64,000 nucleotides of DNA, from contig OY782766.1 of NCBI GenBank assembly GCA_963678235.1, forward strand, positions 868,001-932,000, read 5' to 3'. The stretch is from JABMQB01 sp963678235 (GTDB taxonomy: Bacteria > Bacteroidota > Bacteroidia > Bacteroidales > Prolixibacteraceae). The notes under the pieces were generated by a model. It saw nothing but the letters and a program-made list of their open reading frames with translations, did no database searches and had not been told where the DNA came from. The position numbers were made by a program, and so were the translations under genes. Shown here piece after piece: positions 24,862 through 33,724 of this stretch (within the stretch, counting starts at the first letter, position 1; every line of letters starts with the position of its first letter).

Positions 24862-26121
24862 ATGAACATAAAACATATTGTTTTGGGAATCATATTTCTA
24901 TTATCAGGAAATATTATTCACGCACAAATAACACAATGGCGGGGACCAAATCGTGATGGTGTTTTTAACGATACTTTGCTGGCAAAATCCTGGACAGAAG
25001 AGGGACCGGATCTAATTCTTAAGTTTGAAGGAATAGGAAAGGGCTGGTCTTCTGTGATTTACGACGATGGTGTATATTTTGCCACAGGCATGATCGACAC
25101 TTTCGATTATTTAAGTGCCATATCTGAAAATGGAAGCTTACTTTGGCAAGTTTCTTTTGGAAGGTCATGGGTAAAATCTTTTCCGGATACCAGAAGCTCC
25201 CCAACAAAAGAAGGCAACCGCATTTATGTTCAAAGCGGAATGGGAAAAGTATCGTGTTTTAATTCATATGACGGTAACGAGATTTGGACGTTTGAAGCCG
25301 ATAAGGTTTTCGAAACGAATTACCATCGATGGGGAAACTCTGAGACACCACTCATTGTGGATGACATGGTAATCTGCAATCCGGCAGGGAAAAAAGCAAG
25401 TGCCATTGCCTTAAACAAATATACCGGAGAACTCATTTGGCAAAGTGAGCCAACTGGCTACGAGCGTACTGCCAGGGCTTATGCATCGTCAAATGTTTAT
25501 GAGTGGAATAATCATCGTTTTATTTTGGCATTAAACACAACCCATATTATTGCATTAATTCCGGAAACCGGGGAGGTTGCCTGGCAATATCAATATTATC
25601 AGGAAGACGAATGGTACGATCAACCCGGAATAATCCTAACAAATACGCCAACTTGCGTTGAAAATCATATTTTTCTTTCCATGGGATATGATTACAAGGC
25701 GGTTATGCTTGAAATGGATTCCACAGGTACATCCGTCTCTGAAAAATTTGTTGACCATACATTTGATAATCACCACCATGGAGTTGTTTATCATGATGGA
25801 TTTTTATATGGTTCCAATTGGAAAAGCAACAACCGTGGAAAATGGGTTTGTATGAACTGGGAAACTGGTGAAATAAATTATGTGGCTGATTGGGAAACCA
25901 AGGGTTCAATGGTAAAAGCTGATGGAATGTTCTATTGCTACAATGAAAAAGGAAGCGTTGGTCTGGTAAAACCGGATAAGAATAAATTTGACGTAGTTGG
26001 CGAATTTAAAATAGATGAAGGAAGCGGTCCACATTGGGCGCATCCTTTTATCAAGGATGGAAGATTAATTATTCGCCATGGGGAAATTTTTATGGTTTAC
26101 GATATAAAAAAACATGCATAA
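24862..26121 (+). CDS. Secreted PQQ-like beta-propeller protein (propeller 2)
   Basis: A 419-residue paralogue of the preceding gene. Signal peptide 1-22 (ending IIHAQ), then TQWRGPNRDGVFNDTLLAKSW and blades such as SENGSLLWQVSFG, NSYDGNEIWTFEA and NKYTGELIWQSEP. C-terminal signature HWAHPFIKDGRLIIRHGEI. I start at 24862, five bp after the previous stop, since the frame upstream (from 24778) lies inside the previous gene. Translationally coupled with the next gene (8-bp overlap). Role inferred only from fold and neighbours. Confidence 0.88.
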   Translation: MNIKHIVLGIIFLLSGNIIHAQITQWRGPNRDGVFNDTLLAKSWTEEGPDLILKFEGIGKGWSSVIYDDGVYFATGMIDTFDYLSAISENGSLLWQVSFGRSWVKSFPDTRSSPTKEGNRIYVQSGMGKVSCFNSYDGNEIWTFEADKVFETNYHRWGNSETPLIVDDMVICNPAGKKASAIALNKYTGELIWQSEPTGYERTARAYASSNVYEWNNHRFILALNTTHIIALIPETGEVAWQYQYYQEDEWYDQPGIILTNTPTCVENHIFLSMGYDYKAVMLEMDSTGTSVSEKFVDHTFDNHHHGVVYHDGFLYGSNWKSNNRGKWVCMNWETGEINYVADWETKGSMVKADGMFYCYNEKGSVGLVKPDKNKFDVVGEFKIDEGSGPHWAHPFIKDGRLIIRHGEIFMVYDIKKHA

Positions 26122-27370
26122 AACAACGAAAAACATAGCTCTTCTATTAGCACTTATACTTATATCTTTTTCAGGTATCGCTCAGGATATAGCTCAATTC
26201 AGGGGATCTGAGCGCCAGGGCATTTATAATGAAAGCGGACTTTTAAAAACCTGGCCGGATAATGGTCCTGAATTAATTTTATCGCTTAATAACTGTGGAA
26301 ATGGGTATTCATCACCAATATTTTATGACCACAAAATATTTATTACCGGCGTTAAATACGATTCTTTAAATGTTTGTACCGCATTTGACCTTGACGGAAA
26401 TCAACTATGGGAGACAAGTTACGGACCTGGATGGTTTAAATCATTTCCAGAAGCAAGATCAACCCCAACCATCGAAAACGGGGTAATTTACTTGGCCAGC
26501 GATTTGGGTAGAATTGTGGCAATGCAGGCTTCTGACGGTAAAATACTTTGGTCGGTGAATGCCCATGAGAAATTTAAGGGTGAATACCATCGTTTCGGGA
26601 TTGCCGAGTCGGTTTTGCTAACGGAAAACGCAGTTATTTATACAACAGGAGGCAAAACAACTTCGGTAATTGCCCTAAATAAAAAAGATGGTTCCCTTTT
26701 ATGGCAAACGAAATCGTATGGTGGCGAACGTTCTTATGCTTCTTCGGTTTTAATAAACTGGAAGGGAAAAGAGACAATTATTGCCCAAACTGCGCAATAT
26801 CTACTCGGTATCGATCCAAGCAATGGAAGCATACGTTGGGATTACGATCTTTTTCAGTTTCATACAGGCAGGATTGGTAAGGGCAACCAGTCAAACAACG
26901 CCATTTATTCAGAAGGAAAAATATTTATTAATAGTGGTTATGACCATCCGGGATTATTATTTGCTATTAACGAAAACAATGACGCTCTGGAACTGCTGTG
27001 GAAAAACGATACGTTGGACACGCATCATGGAGGTTGTGTGTTGATTGATGGAAATATTTACGGTTCCAATTGGTTGGCTAATTCTAAAGGGAATTGGGCT
27101 TCATTAAACTGGGAAACCGGAAAAGTTAGCTGGGAAACCCCCTGGATAAACAAAGGATCAATTGTTTCAGCCGATAATATGCTTTACCTGTTTGAAGAAA
27201 AATCAGGAACCGTTGCCCTGGTTGTTCCAGATCCCAAAGAATTAAAAATTGTTAGTACCTTTAAATTTGAGGGTGGTTCCGGACCATACTGGGCACATCC
27301 TTACATTGCAGACCAGAAATTGTTTTTAAGGCACGGGGAGGACTTAAAGGTCTATAATTTAAAAAGTTAA
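26114..27370 (+). CDS. Secreted PQQ-like beta-propeller protein (propeller 3)
   Basis: A 418-residue third paralogue. Signal peptide about 1-23 (FSGIAQD), AQFRGSERQGIYNESGLLKTWP, and blades such as DLDGNQLWETSYG, ASDGKILWSVNA, NKKDGSLLWQTKS and NWETGKVSWETP. C-terminal GPYWAHPYIADQKLFLRHGED. It overlaps the upstream gene by 8 bp, and its stop TAA is directly followed by the next ATG. The three genes look like old tandem duplicates: the fold and end motifs are kept while the blades have diverged. Confidence 0.88.
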   Translation: MHKTTKNIALLLALILISFSGIAQDIAQFRGSERQGIYNESGLLKTWPDNGPELILSLNNCGNGYSSPIFYDHKIFITGVKYDSLNVCTAFDLDGNQLWETSYGPGWFKSFPEARSTPTIENGVIYLASDLGRIVAMQASDGKILWSVNAHEKFKGEYHRFGIAESVLLTENAVIYTTGGKTTSVIALNKKDGSLLWQTKSYGGERSYASSVLINWKGKETIIAQTAQYLLGIDPSNGSIRWDYDLFQFHTGRIGKGNQSNNAIYSEGKIFINSGYDHPGLLFAINENNDALELLWKNDTLDTHHGGCVLIDGNIYGSNWLANSKGNWASLNWETGKVSWETPWINKGSIVSADNMLYLFEEKSGTVALVVPDPKELKIVSTFKFEGGSGPYWAHPYIADQKLFLRHGEDLKVYNLKS

Positions 27371-28798
27371 ATGATTAAAAAGAATATTCATAAAGTCTTA
27401 ATAATAGCTCTCACAGCATTAGGCATTATCACTATTTTCTGGTGGTTAAATACCGATCCATCAGATAATCTAACTCAAAGTTTGCCCGGTGCTGATAATC
27501 GCGGTAAAGGTGTTGTTGTGGAAGAAAACATCCAAATTGGTGAATTTTTTGAAGAATTCTCAACAACCTACAATAAACTATCCGAGAAATGGAGCCGATT
27601 TCGAGGGGAAAAGTTTGATAATATATCAGACACTAAAGTAAGCTTGCTGGATAGATTCCCTGCATCAGGACCAGAAATTGTTTGGTCGCTTGATTTGGGC
27701 GAAGGCCATTCGGGTGTTGCCATTTGGGATGGTTTGGTTTATGTTTTAGATTACGATGAAGCTGAAAGGTCGGATGTGTTACGCTGCCTCTCGCTAACCG
27801 ATGGAACAGAACTCTGGAAACGGGGCTATAAGGTGGCAATTAAGAGAAACCATGGGATGTCAAGAACGGTACCCGCTGTCACCAACGATTATATTGTGAC
27901 CATTGGCCCTCGCTGCCATGTGATGTGCGTTGACCGCGAAAGCGGGGATTTCCGTTGGGGAATTGATGTGGCAGAAAAATACCAATCTGAAGTTCCTTTC
28001 TGGTATACCGGTCAATGTCCTCTAATTTATAATGACAAAGCGATTATAGCAACCGGAGGCGATGCTTTGATGATTGCTGTTGATTGCGCCACTGGAGAAA
28101 TCCTTTGGACAACTCCGAATCCAAAAGGATGGAAAATGTCACACTCATCGGTAATGCCTTTTGAATTTGAAGGACAAAAAATGTTTGTTTATAGTGCTAT
28201 TGGCGGCTTGGTTGGCATTGCTGCCGATGGCGAAAACGAAGGACAAGTACTTTGGGAAACCAATAGCTGGAACCATTCGGTGGTTGCCCCGTCCCCGGTG
28301 TGTATGCCCGATGGTAAAATATTCCTGACCGCTGGTTATGGCGCAGGATCAATGATGGTGCAGCTTTCAAAAAATGGTGAAGCTTATAACGTTGAGGTTC
28401 TGGATGAATACTCACCAAAAGAAGGCCTTGCCTGCGAGCAACAAACCCCGGTATATTTTCAAGGGCATTTGTTTGGGGTGCTTCCAAAGGATGCCGGAGC
28501 ACTCCGAAATCAATTCGTATGCGTTCATCCCGACAATCCCAAACAAATAGTTTGGTCAAGTGGAAAAGATTCAAGGTTTGGGCTTGGACCCTATTTTATT
28601 GCCGATAACAAATTCTATTTATTGAGCGACCAGGCCGAGCTCACAATTATTGAACCTAGTACCTCAAATTATATACAACTGGAACAGGCACTCATTATAG
28701 AAGATGGGCATGATGCCTGGGCACCTCTGGCTACAGCTGACGGATATCTTGTCCTCAGGGATTCGAAAAAGATGGTTTGTATTGACATGAGAAAATAA
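27371..28798 (+). CDS. Membrane-anchored PQQ-like beta-propeller protein
   Basis: A 475-residue protein with an uncleaved-looking N-terminal helix (VLIIALTALGIITIFWWL, about 9-26) and then a propeller in the periplasm. Landmarks: KWSRFRGEKFDNISDTKVSLLDRFPASGPEIVWSLDLGEGHSGVAIWDG, the loop GYKVAIKRNHGMSRTVPAV, CVDRESGDFRWGI, DCATGEILWTTP and C-terminal EDGHDAWAPLATADGYLVLRD. It differs from the three upstream paralogues in having the anchor and several cysteines (GPRCHVMCVD), but no CxxCH. Starts immediately after the upstream stop; two bp separate it from the next gene. Confidence 0.87.
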   Translation: MIKKNIHKVLIIALTALGIITIFWWLNTDPSDNLTQSLPGADNRGKGVVVEENIQIGEFFEEFSTTYNKLSEKWSRFRGEKFDNISDTKVSLLDRFPASGPEIVWSLDLGEGHSGVAIWDGLVYVLDYDEAERSDVLRCLSLTDGTELWKRGYKVAIKRNHGMSRTVPAVTNDYIVTIGPRCHVMCVDRESGDFRWGIDVAEKYQSEVPFWYTGQCPLIYNDKAIIATGGDALMIAVDCATGEILWTTPNPKGWKMSHSSVMPFEFEGQKMFVYSAIGGLVGIAADGENEGQVLWETNSWNHSVVAPSPVCMPDGKIFLTAGYGAGSMMVQLSKNGEAYNVEVLDEYSPKEGLACEQQTPVYFQGHLFGVLPKDAGALRNQFVCVHPDNPKQIVWSSGKDSRFGLGPYFIADNKFYLLSDQAELTIIEPSTSNYIQLEQALIIEDGHDAWAPLATADGYLVLRDSKKMVCIDMRK

Positions 28799-28800
28799 TA

Positions 28801-29757
28801 ATGAAAAATAAAGCCGTAATAATCTTCTTGATCGTACTTTCTCTTATTGTGGTAGCAATAATTGTTGGGGATTTTAAATCAACCAGGCCCGATAAACAGG
28901 AAGAAAACCCATTTGACCTAAATGTTAATGAATATCGTGACGTTGCCCCGGAATTGATTACATACAAGGAAACCAAAAATTTCAAGCTTGATTTTGAAGA
29001 ACTGAACGGGTTAGATGTTTCCGATAAGTACATTTATATTGCCGGGGATTCTGTAGTGCAAGTAATTGATTTTGAAGGACATATTGTGAAAGAAATAGTT
29101 CTTAAAGATGATCCATATTGTATTGCGGTTTCTGAAAATCAACTGTATGTTGGCAATGAAAATACGGTTTCCGTTTTTTCGTTGGAAGGAGAATTGCTTA
29201 CAACTCTTGGTCCGTTTACCGAAAACTCGGTAATCACTTCCATTGATGCCTACGAAGAGCATCTTTTTATTGCAGATGCAGGTGCCAGAAGGGTTTACCA
29301 TTTTGTTGATCATGAAAAAATCAACGACATTGAAGGGAAAACCGGGGAAGAAGCACTGCACGGATTTATTATACCAAGCCCATATTTCGATGTGAAAGTA
29401 AATTCATTTGGAGACCTTTGGGTGGTCAATCCGGGCAAGCACGCCCTCGAAAACTATTCCTTTGAAGGTGATTTGCGGTCAAACTGGACAGCTACAGCAA
29501 TTCAAATTGAAGGTTTTAGCGGTTGTTGTAACCCTGCCCACTTTACTTTTCTGGAAGATGGTTCTTTTGTAACCAGTGAGAAAGGACTTGTAAGAATAAA
29601 AATATACGAGCAATCAGGTAAATTTAAGTCGGTAGTGGCTGCCCCGAACAAATTTAAAGAAGATGGTCATGCACCCGATATAGCAGCTGACAGTGCCGGA
29701 AATATTTATGCACTTGATTTCGATAGTAAGATGGTGCGTGTTTTCGAATTAAAATAG
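28801..29757 (+). CDS. NHL-like beta-propeller protein with GCCNP motif, membrane anchored
   Basis: A 318-residue protein. Anchor helix AVIIFLIVLSLIVVAIIVG (about 4-22), then an NHL/YncE-like propeller (FDVKVNSFGDLWVVNPGKHALENYSFEG, AADSAGNIYALDFDSKMVRVFE). The segment GFSGCCNPAHFTFLEDGSFVTSEKG has adjacent cysteines next to Asn-Pro and His. From memory, similar GCCNP segments occur in NHL-type proteins of other phyla next to iron-sulfur proteins. A vicinal Cys-Cys may hold a cofactor or act in redox chemistry, which is inference. Confidence 0.82.
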   Translation: MKNKAVIIFLIVLSLIVVAIIVGDFKSTRPDKQEENPFDLNVNEYRDVAPELITYKETKNFKLDFEELNGLDVSDKYIYIAGDSVVQVIDFEGHIVKEIVLKDDPYCIAVSENQLYVGNENTVSVFSLEGELLTTLGPFTENSVITSIDAYEEHLFIADAGARRVYHFVDHEKINDIEGKTGEEALHGFIIPSPYFDVKVNSFGDLWVVNPGKHALENYSFEGDLRSNWTATAIQIEGFSGCCNPAHFTFLEDGSFVTSEKGLVRIKIYEQSGKFKSVVAAPNKFKEDGHAPDIAADSAGNIYALDFDSKMVRVFELK

Positions 29758-29762
29758 AAACA

Positions 29763-29969
29763 ATGGACAGAAAAGAATTTATAAAAACCGGAGGCCGCTC
29801 CCTAATTTTGGGGGCTATTACCGTATTTTCAGGATATCTGATTTTAAACAACAGGGTTTCGCACGAAAATGAGTGTCCGGTAAATAATCAATGTTCGAAT
29901 TGTAACAAGCTTTCATCGTGTAAATTACCACAAGCATCAAGATTAAAAAAAGATGGAGAAAAAAGCTGA
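29763..29969 (+). CDS. Small four-cysteine protein with Tat-like N-terminus
   Basis: A 68-residue protein. The N-terminus MDRKEFIKTGGRSLILGAIT resembles a twin-arginine signal with RK instead of RR, followed by a hydrophobic helix (13-28). The exported tail has four cysteines, C38-x5-C44-x2-C47-x5-C53, enough for one metal or iron-sulfur centre. It overlaps the next ferredoxin gene by 17 bp, which suggests translational coupling. I do not recognise a named family. Confidence 0.7.
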   Translation: MDRKEFIKTGGRSLILGAITVFSGYLILNNRVSHENECPVNNQCSNCNKLSSCKLPQASRLKKDGEKS

Positions 29970-30516
29970 AAATAGGAGGGAGTTTATCCAAAAAAGTGTC
30001 CGTTTTTCATTGGCACTTGCCTTGGGGGGAATTGGTAGTGTTGCTATTTCAAAATCAACCAAAGACGAATGGGTATGGCAAATAGATCCATTTAAATGTA
30101 CACAGTGTGGTAGGTGCGAAAGCGATTGTGTTTTAAGCCCATCCGCAGTAAAATGCATCCATGCTTACGACCTGTGCGGCTATTGCAACCTGTGCGGGGG
30201 CTATTTTAAACCCGATGCAAACGAATTGTCAACAGCCGGCGAAAACCAGTTATGTCCAACAGCGGCAATCGAACGGAGATTCATTGAAGAGCCTTATTTT
30301 GAGTTCATTATCAATGAAGATTTATGTATTGGCTGTGCAAAGTGTGTGGAAGGTTGTACTTCCTTTGGAAATGGGTCCCTACACCTGCAGATAATGCATA
30401 ACCTTTGCCTCAATTGTAACGACTGTTCCATTGCCAGGGTTTGCCCATCCGATGCAATATCAAGGGTAAATGCAAAAGAAGCGTACAAGGTAAAAGGTGA
30501 TTTTACCGCTAAATAA
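29953..30516 (+). CDS. Tat-exported polyferredoxin (NapG-like)
   Basis: 187 residues. The Tat motif N-R8-R9-E-F-I-Q-K is followed by a hydrophobic stretch to about 33. The mature part has 17 cysteines: 49/52/55/59, 68, 75/78/81, 101, 125/128/131/135 and 152/155/158/164, enough for four [4Fe-4S] clusters, as in NapG/NrfC/DmsB-type electron carriers. The next gene encodes a NapH/NosR-like membrane protein, so together they resemble a NapGH quinol-oxidising module. No napA, nosZ or other known terminal reductase is in the window. Confidence 0.87.
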   Translation: MEKKAENRREFIQKSVRFSLALALGGIGSVAISKSTKDEWVWQIDPFKCTQCGRCESDCVLSPSAVKCIHAYDLCGYCNLCGGYFKPDANELSTAGENQLCPTAAIERRFIEEPYFEFIINEDLCIGCAKCVEGCTSFGNGSLHLQIMHNLCLNCNDCSIARVCPSDAISRVNAKEAYKVKGDFTAK

Positions 30517-30553
30517 AGTTTAACCATTATCGACAGCAATAAAAACCAGCTAA

Positions 30554-31816
30554 ATGTCAAAACTGAAATATATATTCCTTCTGTTTTCATTTGTAATACT
30601 CTCATTTACATCTTTTTCGCAACAACAAAGGTTTCCTAAACCTGAATTTGAAAGTGGCTACGTACAGCCCAGCCCGATTACCCCTGAACCACGTGCCATT
30701 GCACTTGAATATATCGATGTAATTGTATTACTTCTCGTAATTTCCCTAACTTCATGGTTTGTATTAAAATCAAGGTGGCGACAAGGCATTCTTGCCGTTA
30801 GCATATTCACCTTGCTTTATTTTGGATTTTACCGAAATGGCTGCATTTGCAGTGTTGGCTCTGTACAAAATGTTGTTTTAACTTTTGCTGATCCCAACTA
30901 TGCAATTTCAATAACAGCGCTTTTGTTTTTTCTGATTCCCCTGATTTATACACTTTTTTTCGGAAGAACATTTTGCGCAGGTGCCTGTCCTTTAGGTGCC
31001 ATACAGGACCTAGTTGTTATTCAGCCTATTTCATTGCCGAGGTGGTTAAGAAAAACCTTAGGGATTTTTCCCTACCTATACCTTGGGCTTACAGTGCTAT
31101 ATGCTGCAACTGGAACGGATTTTATAATTTGCAGGTACGATCCTTTTATTGGTTTCTTTCGGATGGATGCCCAATTTCACATGATCATACTGGGAGTTGC
31201 CTTTTTATTGATAGGAATGTTTGTGGCACGCCCATATTGCAGGTTTCTTTGTCCTTATGGAGTGCTTTTAAACTGGATGTCACATTTTTCCTGGAAACAT
31301 CTTAGTATTACCCCATCCAAATGCATTCAATGCAAACTTTGTACAACATCCTGTCCTTTTGATGCCATTGATTATCCTACCAATGAAAAGGAAAAAGTGA
31401 ACTCAAAAAGGGAAGTCCGAAAATTTATCATTTATGCCGTCCTTATTCCGGTCTGGATGTTTGCAGGAGGCTTTATTGGCTCCAAATTACATAAAGGCTT
31501 ATCGAAGGCTCACCCCGATGTATATTTAGCCGAATTGTTGATTTCTCATCCGGAATTAAAAAACGATCCTGATAACATTGACATACAGACTTTTCTTGCG
31601 TCAGGAAAATCGATTGAAACCCTTGTTAGCGATGCTCAGGTAATCAGGGATAAATTTTACACTGGAAGTTGGATATTAGGGGCATTTATGGGTCTCGTAA
31701 TTGGCTTAACCATTATGAACCAGGTAGTGACCAGAAAAAAAGAAATATATCAACCAAACAAAGGAGATTGTTACAGTTGCGGGCGATGTGTTGACTATTG
31801 CCCCGTTGAAAAATAA
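30554..31816 (+). CDS. NapH/NosR-like membrane iron-sulfur protein
   Basis: 420 residues. A signal-like first helix (1-22) and about six more transmembrane helices. Conserved cysteines: NGC97-I-C99-SVG, two CxxxCP motifs (C141AGAC145P and C229RFLC233P) typical of NapH/NosR/PceC, a ferredoxin motif at C257/260/263/267, and a further one at the very C-terminus (C406/409/412/416). Such proteins pass electrons between membrane quinol or flavin and exported carriers. It follows the NapG-like gene by 37 bp. The C-terminal extra cluster and two late helices differ from plain NapH. Confidence 0.88.
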   Translation: MSKLKYIFLLFSFVILSFTSFSQQQRFPKPEFESGYVQPSPITPEPRAIALEYIDVIVLLLVISLTSWFVLKSRWRQGILAVSIFTLLYFGFYRNGCICSVGSVQNVVLTFADPNYAISITALLFFLIPLIYTLFFGRTFCAGACPLGAIQDLVVIQPISLPRWLRKTLGIFPYLYLGLTVLYAATGTDFIICRYDPFIGFFRMDAQFHMIILGVAFLLIGMFVARPYCRFLCPYGVLLNWMSHFSWKHLSITPSKCIQCKLCTTSCPFDAIDYPTNEKEKVNSKREVRKFIIYAVLIPVWMFAGGFIGSKLHKGLSKAHPDVYLAELLISHPELKNDPDNIDIQTFLASGKSIETLVSDAQVIRDKFYTGSWILGAFMGLVIGLTIMNQVVTRKKEIYQPNKGDCYSCGRCVDYCPVEK

Positions 31817-31827
31817 ACGAACAGAAA

Positions 31828-33696
31828 ATGGATAATAATCAAAAAATAAAACTATCATTAAATGTTTCCATTGTTGCAGGAACATTTTGCGTTATTGTTG
31901 CCCTGTTGCTTTTGCTTAACTTCTGGCAAATTTCAAGCAATAAACCATTGGAAAGTAAAGCTATAGAGGTTTTAGTGGAGCGTTTACGCGAAGATCCGAA
32001 TAACGATGCCTTGAAAGAGGAAATCAGAAACCTCGATTTATTAGCGCGAAAAGCCTATTTCAATAGTCAATGGCAAGTGAAAACAGGTGCATTTATCCTG
32101 CTTTTTGGAGCGATTGTTTTTGCAGTTGCTTTGAGGGTTTACACGGTTGCCAAATCAAAAATCGAAATCCCGGAACAGCAAATAGCGAATGATTATATGT
32201 CCCGATTGGTTTCTCAGAAATGGCTAATTGGTGCTGGTGCCGGAATATTTATTCTTGCACTTGCTGCTTCTTTCTCAACGACTGATTATTTGAAGCTTTA
32301 TTCGGATAACTCAACCAATAATACACAAAATGTATCTGCTTCCGAAGAAAAAATTGAAGTGGTTGAAGTTAAAAAACAAACCATTGAACAGGTTGATTCA
32401 ACAACTTCGGAGAGCAATGAACCAAGTCCGGAAGCCGATAAACCCAATGAGAATACGGTTGTTACAGAAGAAGTTAAACCTGGTCCGGAAGCTTCAAGTA
32501 CTGAAATACCAAAAACTATTGCCAAAAGTATCGCTTCTCCAAGCGATGAAGAAATTCTGGCAAACCACCCATCATTTCGCGGAGCTTTTGGAAATGGGAT
32601 AAGCACAGCAATCAATGTTCCGGTTTCTTTCGACGGGGCATCCGGAACCAATCAAATTTGGAAAACCAGCATACCTAAAAAAGGCTATAATTCTCCAGTG
32701 ATCTGGGGAAGTAAAATCTTCCTTTCAGGAGCTGACGAAGCCATGCAGGAAGTTTATTGTTTTGATAAAACTACCGGAAAGTTAATTTGGACAGGAAAAG
32801 CCGATAATATCCCCGGGGCACCTGCAAAAGCACCAAAAGTGACCGAAGATACTGGTCTTGCTGCACCTTCGGTTTGTACTGATGGAAAACATGTTGTAGC
32901 CATTTTTGCTACCGGATCAATCATCTGTTTCGATATAAATGGGAAAAGGTTATGGGCAAAAAACCTGGGCGTACCTGATAATCATTATGGGCATTCATCT
33001 TCTTTAATTACTTACGCCGGAAAAGTTTTTGTTCAATACGATACCAACAGGGGAAGCAAAGTCTTGGCTTTAAACATTGAAAGCGGGGAAAATCTTTGGG
33101 AAACCAAACGTACGTCAAAGATTTCGTGGGCAAGCCCTATCCTTGCTGAAGTTAACGGGGCGAAACAACTGGTGTTAACTGCCGATCCAAATGTAGCTGG
33201 CTACAACATTGAAAACGGAGAAGAACTCTGGTCAGTTGATTGCATGATGGGCGAAGTTGGACCGTCAGTTGCCTTTGGCGAAGGTTTAATTTTTGCATCG
33301 AACGAATATGCCATACTTGCTGCCATTGACCCCAAAACCGGGGAAATAATATGGGAAAATGACGAATACCTGCCTGAGGTTGCCAGCCCGGTTGTTTCGA
33401 ATGGACTACTTTTTATTGCAACAAGCTACGGGGTTCTGGTTTGTTACGATGCAAAAACAGGCGATAAAGTATGGGAAGAAGAATACAACGCCGGATTTTA
33501 TGCTTCGCCGGTTGTAGCCGAAAATAAACTGTATGCCCTTGATACCGATGGCATTATGCACATCCTGGAAGTCAGTAGGTCACTTAAAGTGATTGGAACT
33601 CCCAATCTTGGCGAAGAAGGATATACAACCCCTGCATTTGATAATGGTAAAATTTTTATACGCGGAAATGATAGTATATACTGCTTTGGCAAGTAA
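31828..33696 (+). CDS. Polytopic membrane protein with periplasmic PQQ-like beta-propeller
   Basis: 622 residues. Three transmembrane helices (about 10-30, 82-103 and 133-152), an acidic Ser/Thr/Glu/Pro linker (about 165-235), then a propeller (240-622). Blades show DKTTGKLIWTGK, DINGKRLWAKN, NIESGENLWETK, NIENGEELWSVD, DPKTGEIIWEND and DAKTGDKVWEEE. The opening NHPSFRGAFGNGIST resembles the start of the exported propellers upstream. It sits between the NapH-like and NuoEF-like genes, as expected for an anchoring or docking subunit of one complex. Confidence 0.87.
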   Translation: MDNNQKIKLSLNVSIVAGTFCVIVALLLLLNFWQISSNKPLESKAIEVLVERLREDPNNDALKEEIRNLDLLARKAYFNSQWQVKTGAFILLFGAIVFAVALRVYTVAKSKIEIPEQQIANDYMSRLVSQKWLIGAGAGIFILALAASFSTTDYLKLYSDNSTNNTQNVSASEEKIEVVEVKKQTIEQVDSTTSESNEPSPEADKPNENTVVTEEVKPGPEASSTEIPKTIAKSIASPSDEEILANHPSFRGAFGNGISTAINVPVSFDGASGTNQIWKTSIPKKGYNSPVIWGSKIFLSGADEAMQEVYCFDKTTGKLIWTGKADNIPGAPAKAPKVTEDTGLAAPSVCTDGKHVVAIFATGSIICFDINGKRLWAKNLGVPDNHYGHSSSLITYAGKVFVQYDTNRGSKVLALNIESGENLWETKRTSKISWASPILAEVNGAKQLVLTADPNVAGYNIENGEELWSVDCMMGEVGPSVAFGEGLIFASNEYAILAAIDPKTGEIIWENDEYLPEVASPVVSNGLLFIATSYGVLVCYDAKTGDKVWEEEYNAGFYASPVVAENKLYALDTDGIMHILEVSRSLKVIGTPNLGEEGYTTPAFDNGKIFIRGNDSIYCFGK

Positions 33697-33724
33697 GATT
33701 TTCACGTAAGAACAACAATAACAC

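Noticed and set aside
32298..32651. Antisense ORF inside the anchored propeller gene
   Set aside because: It mirrors the low-complexity acidic linker of the real protein and has no start signal or domain.
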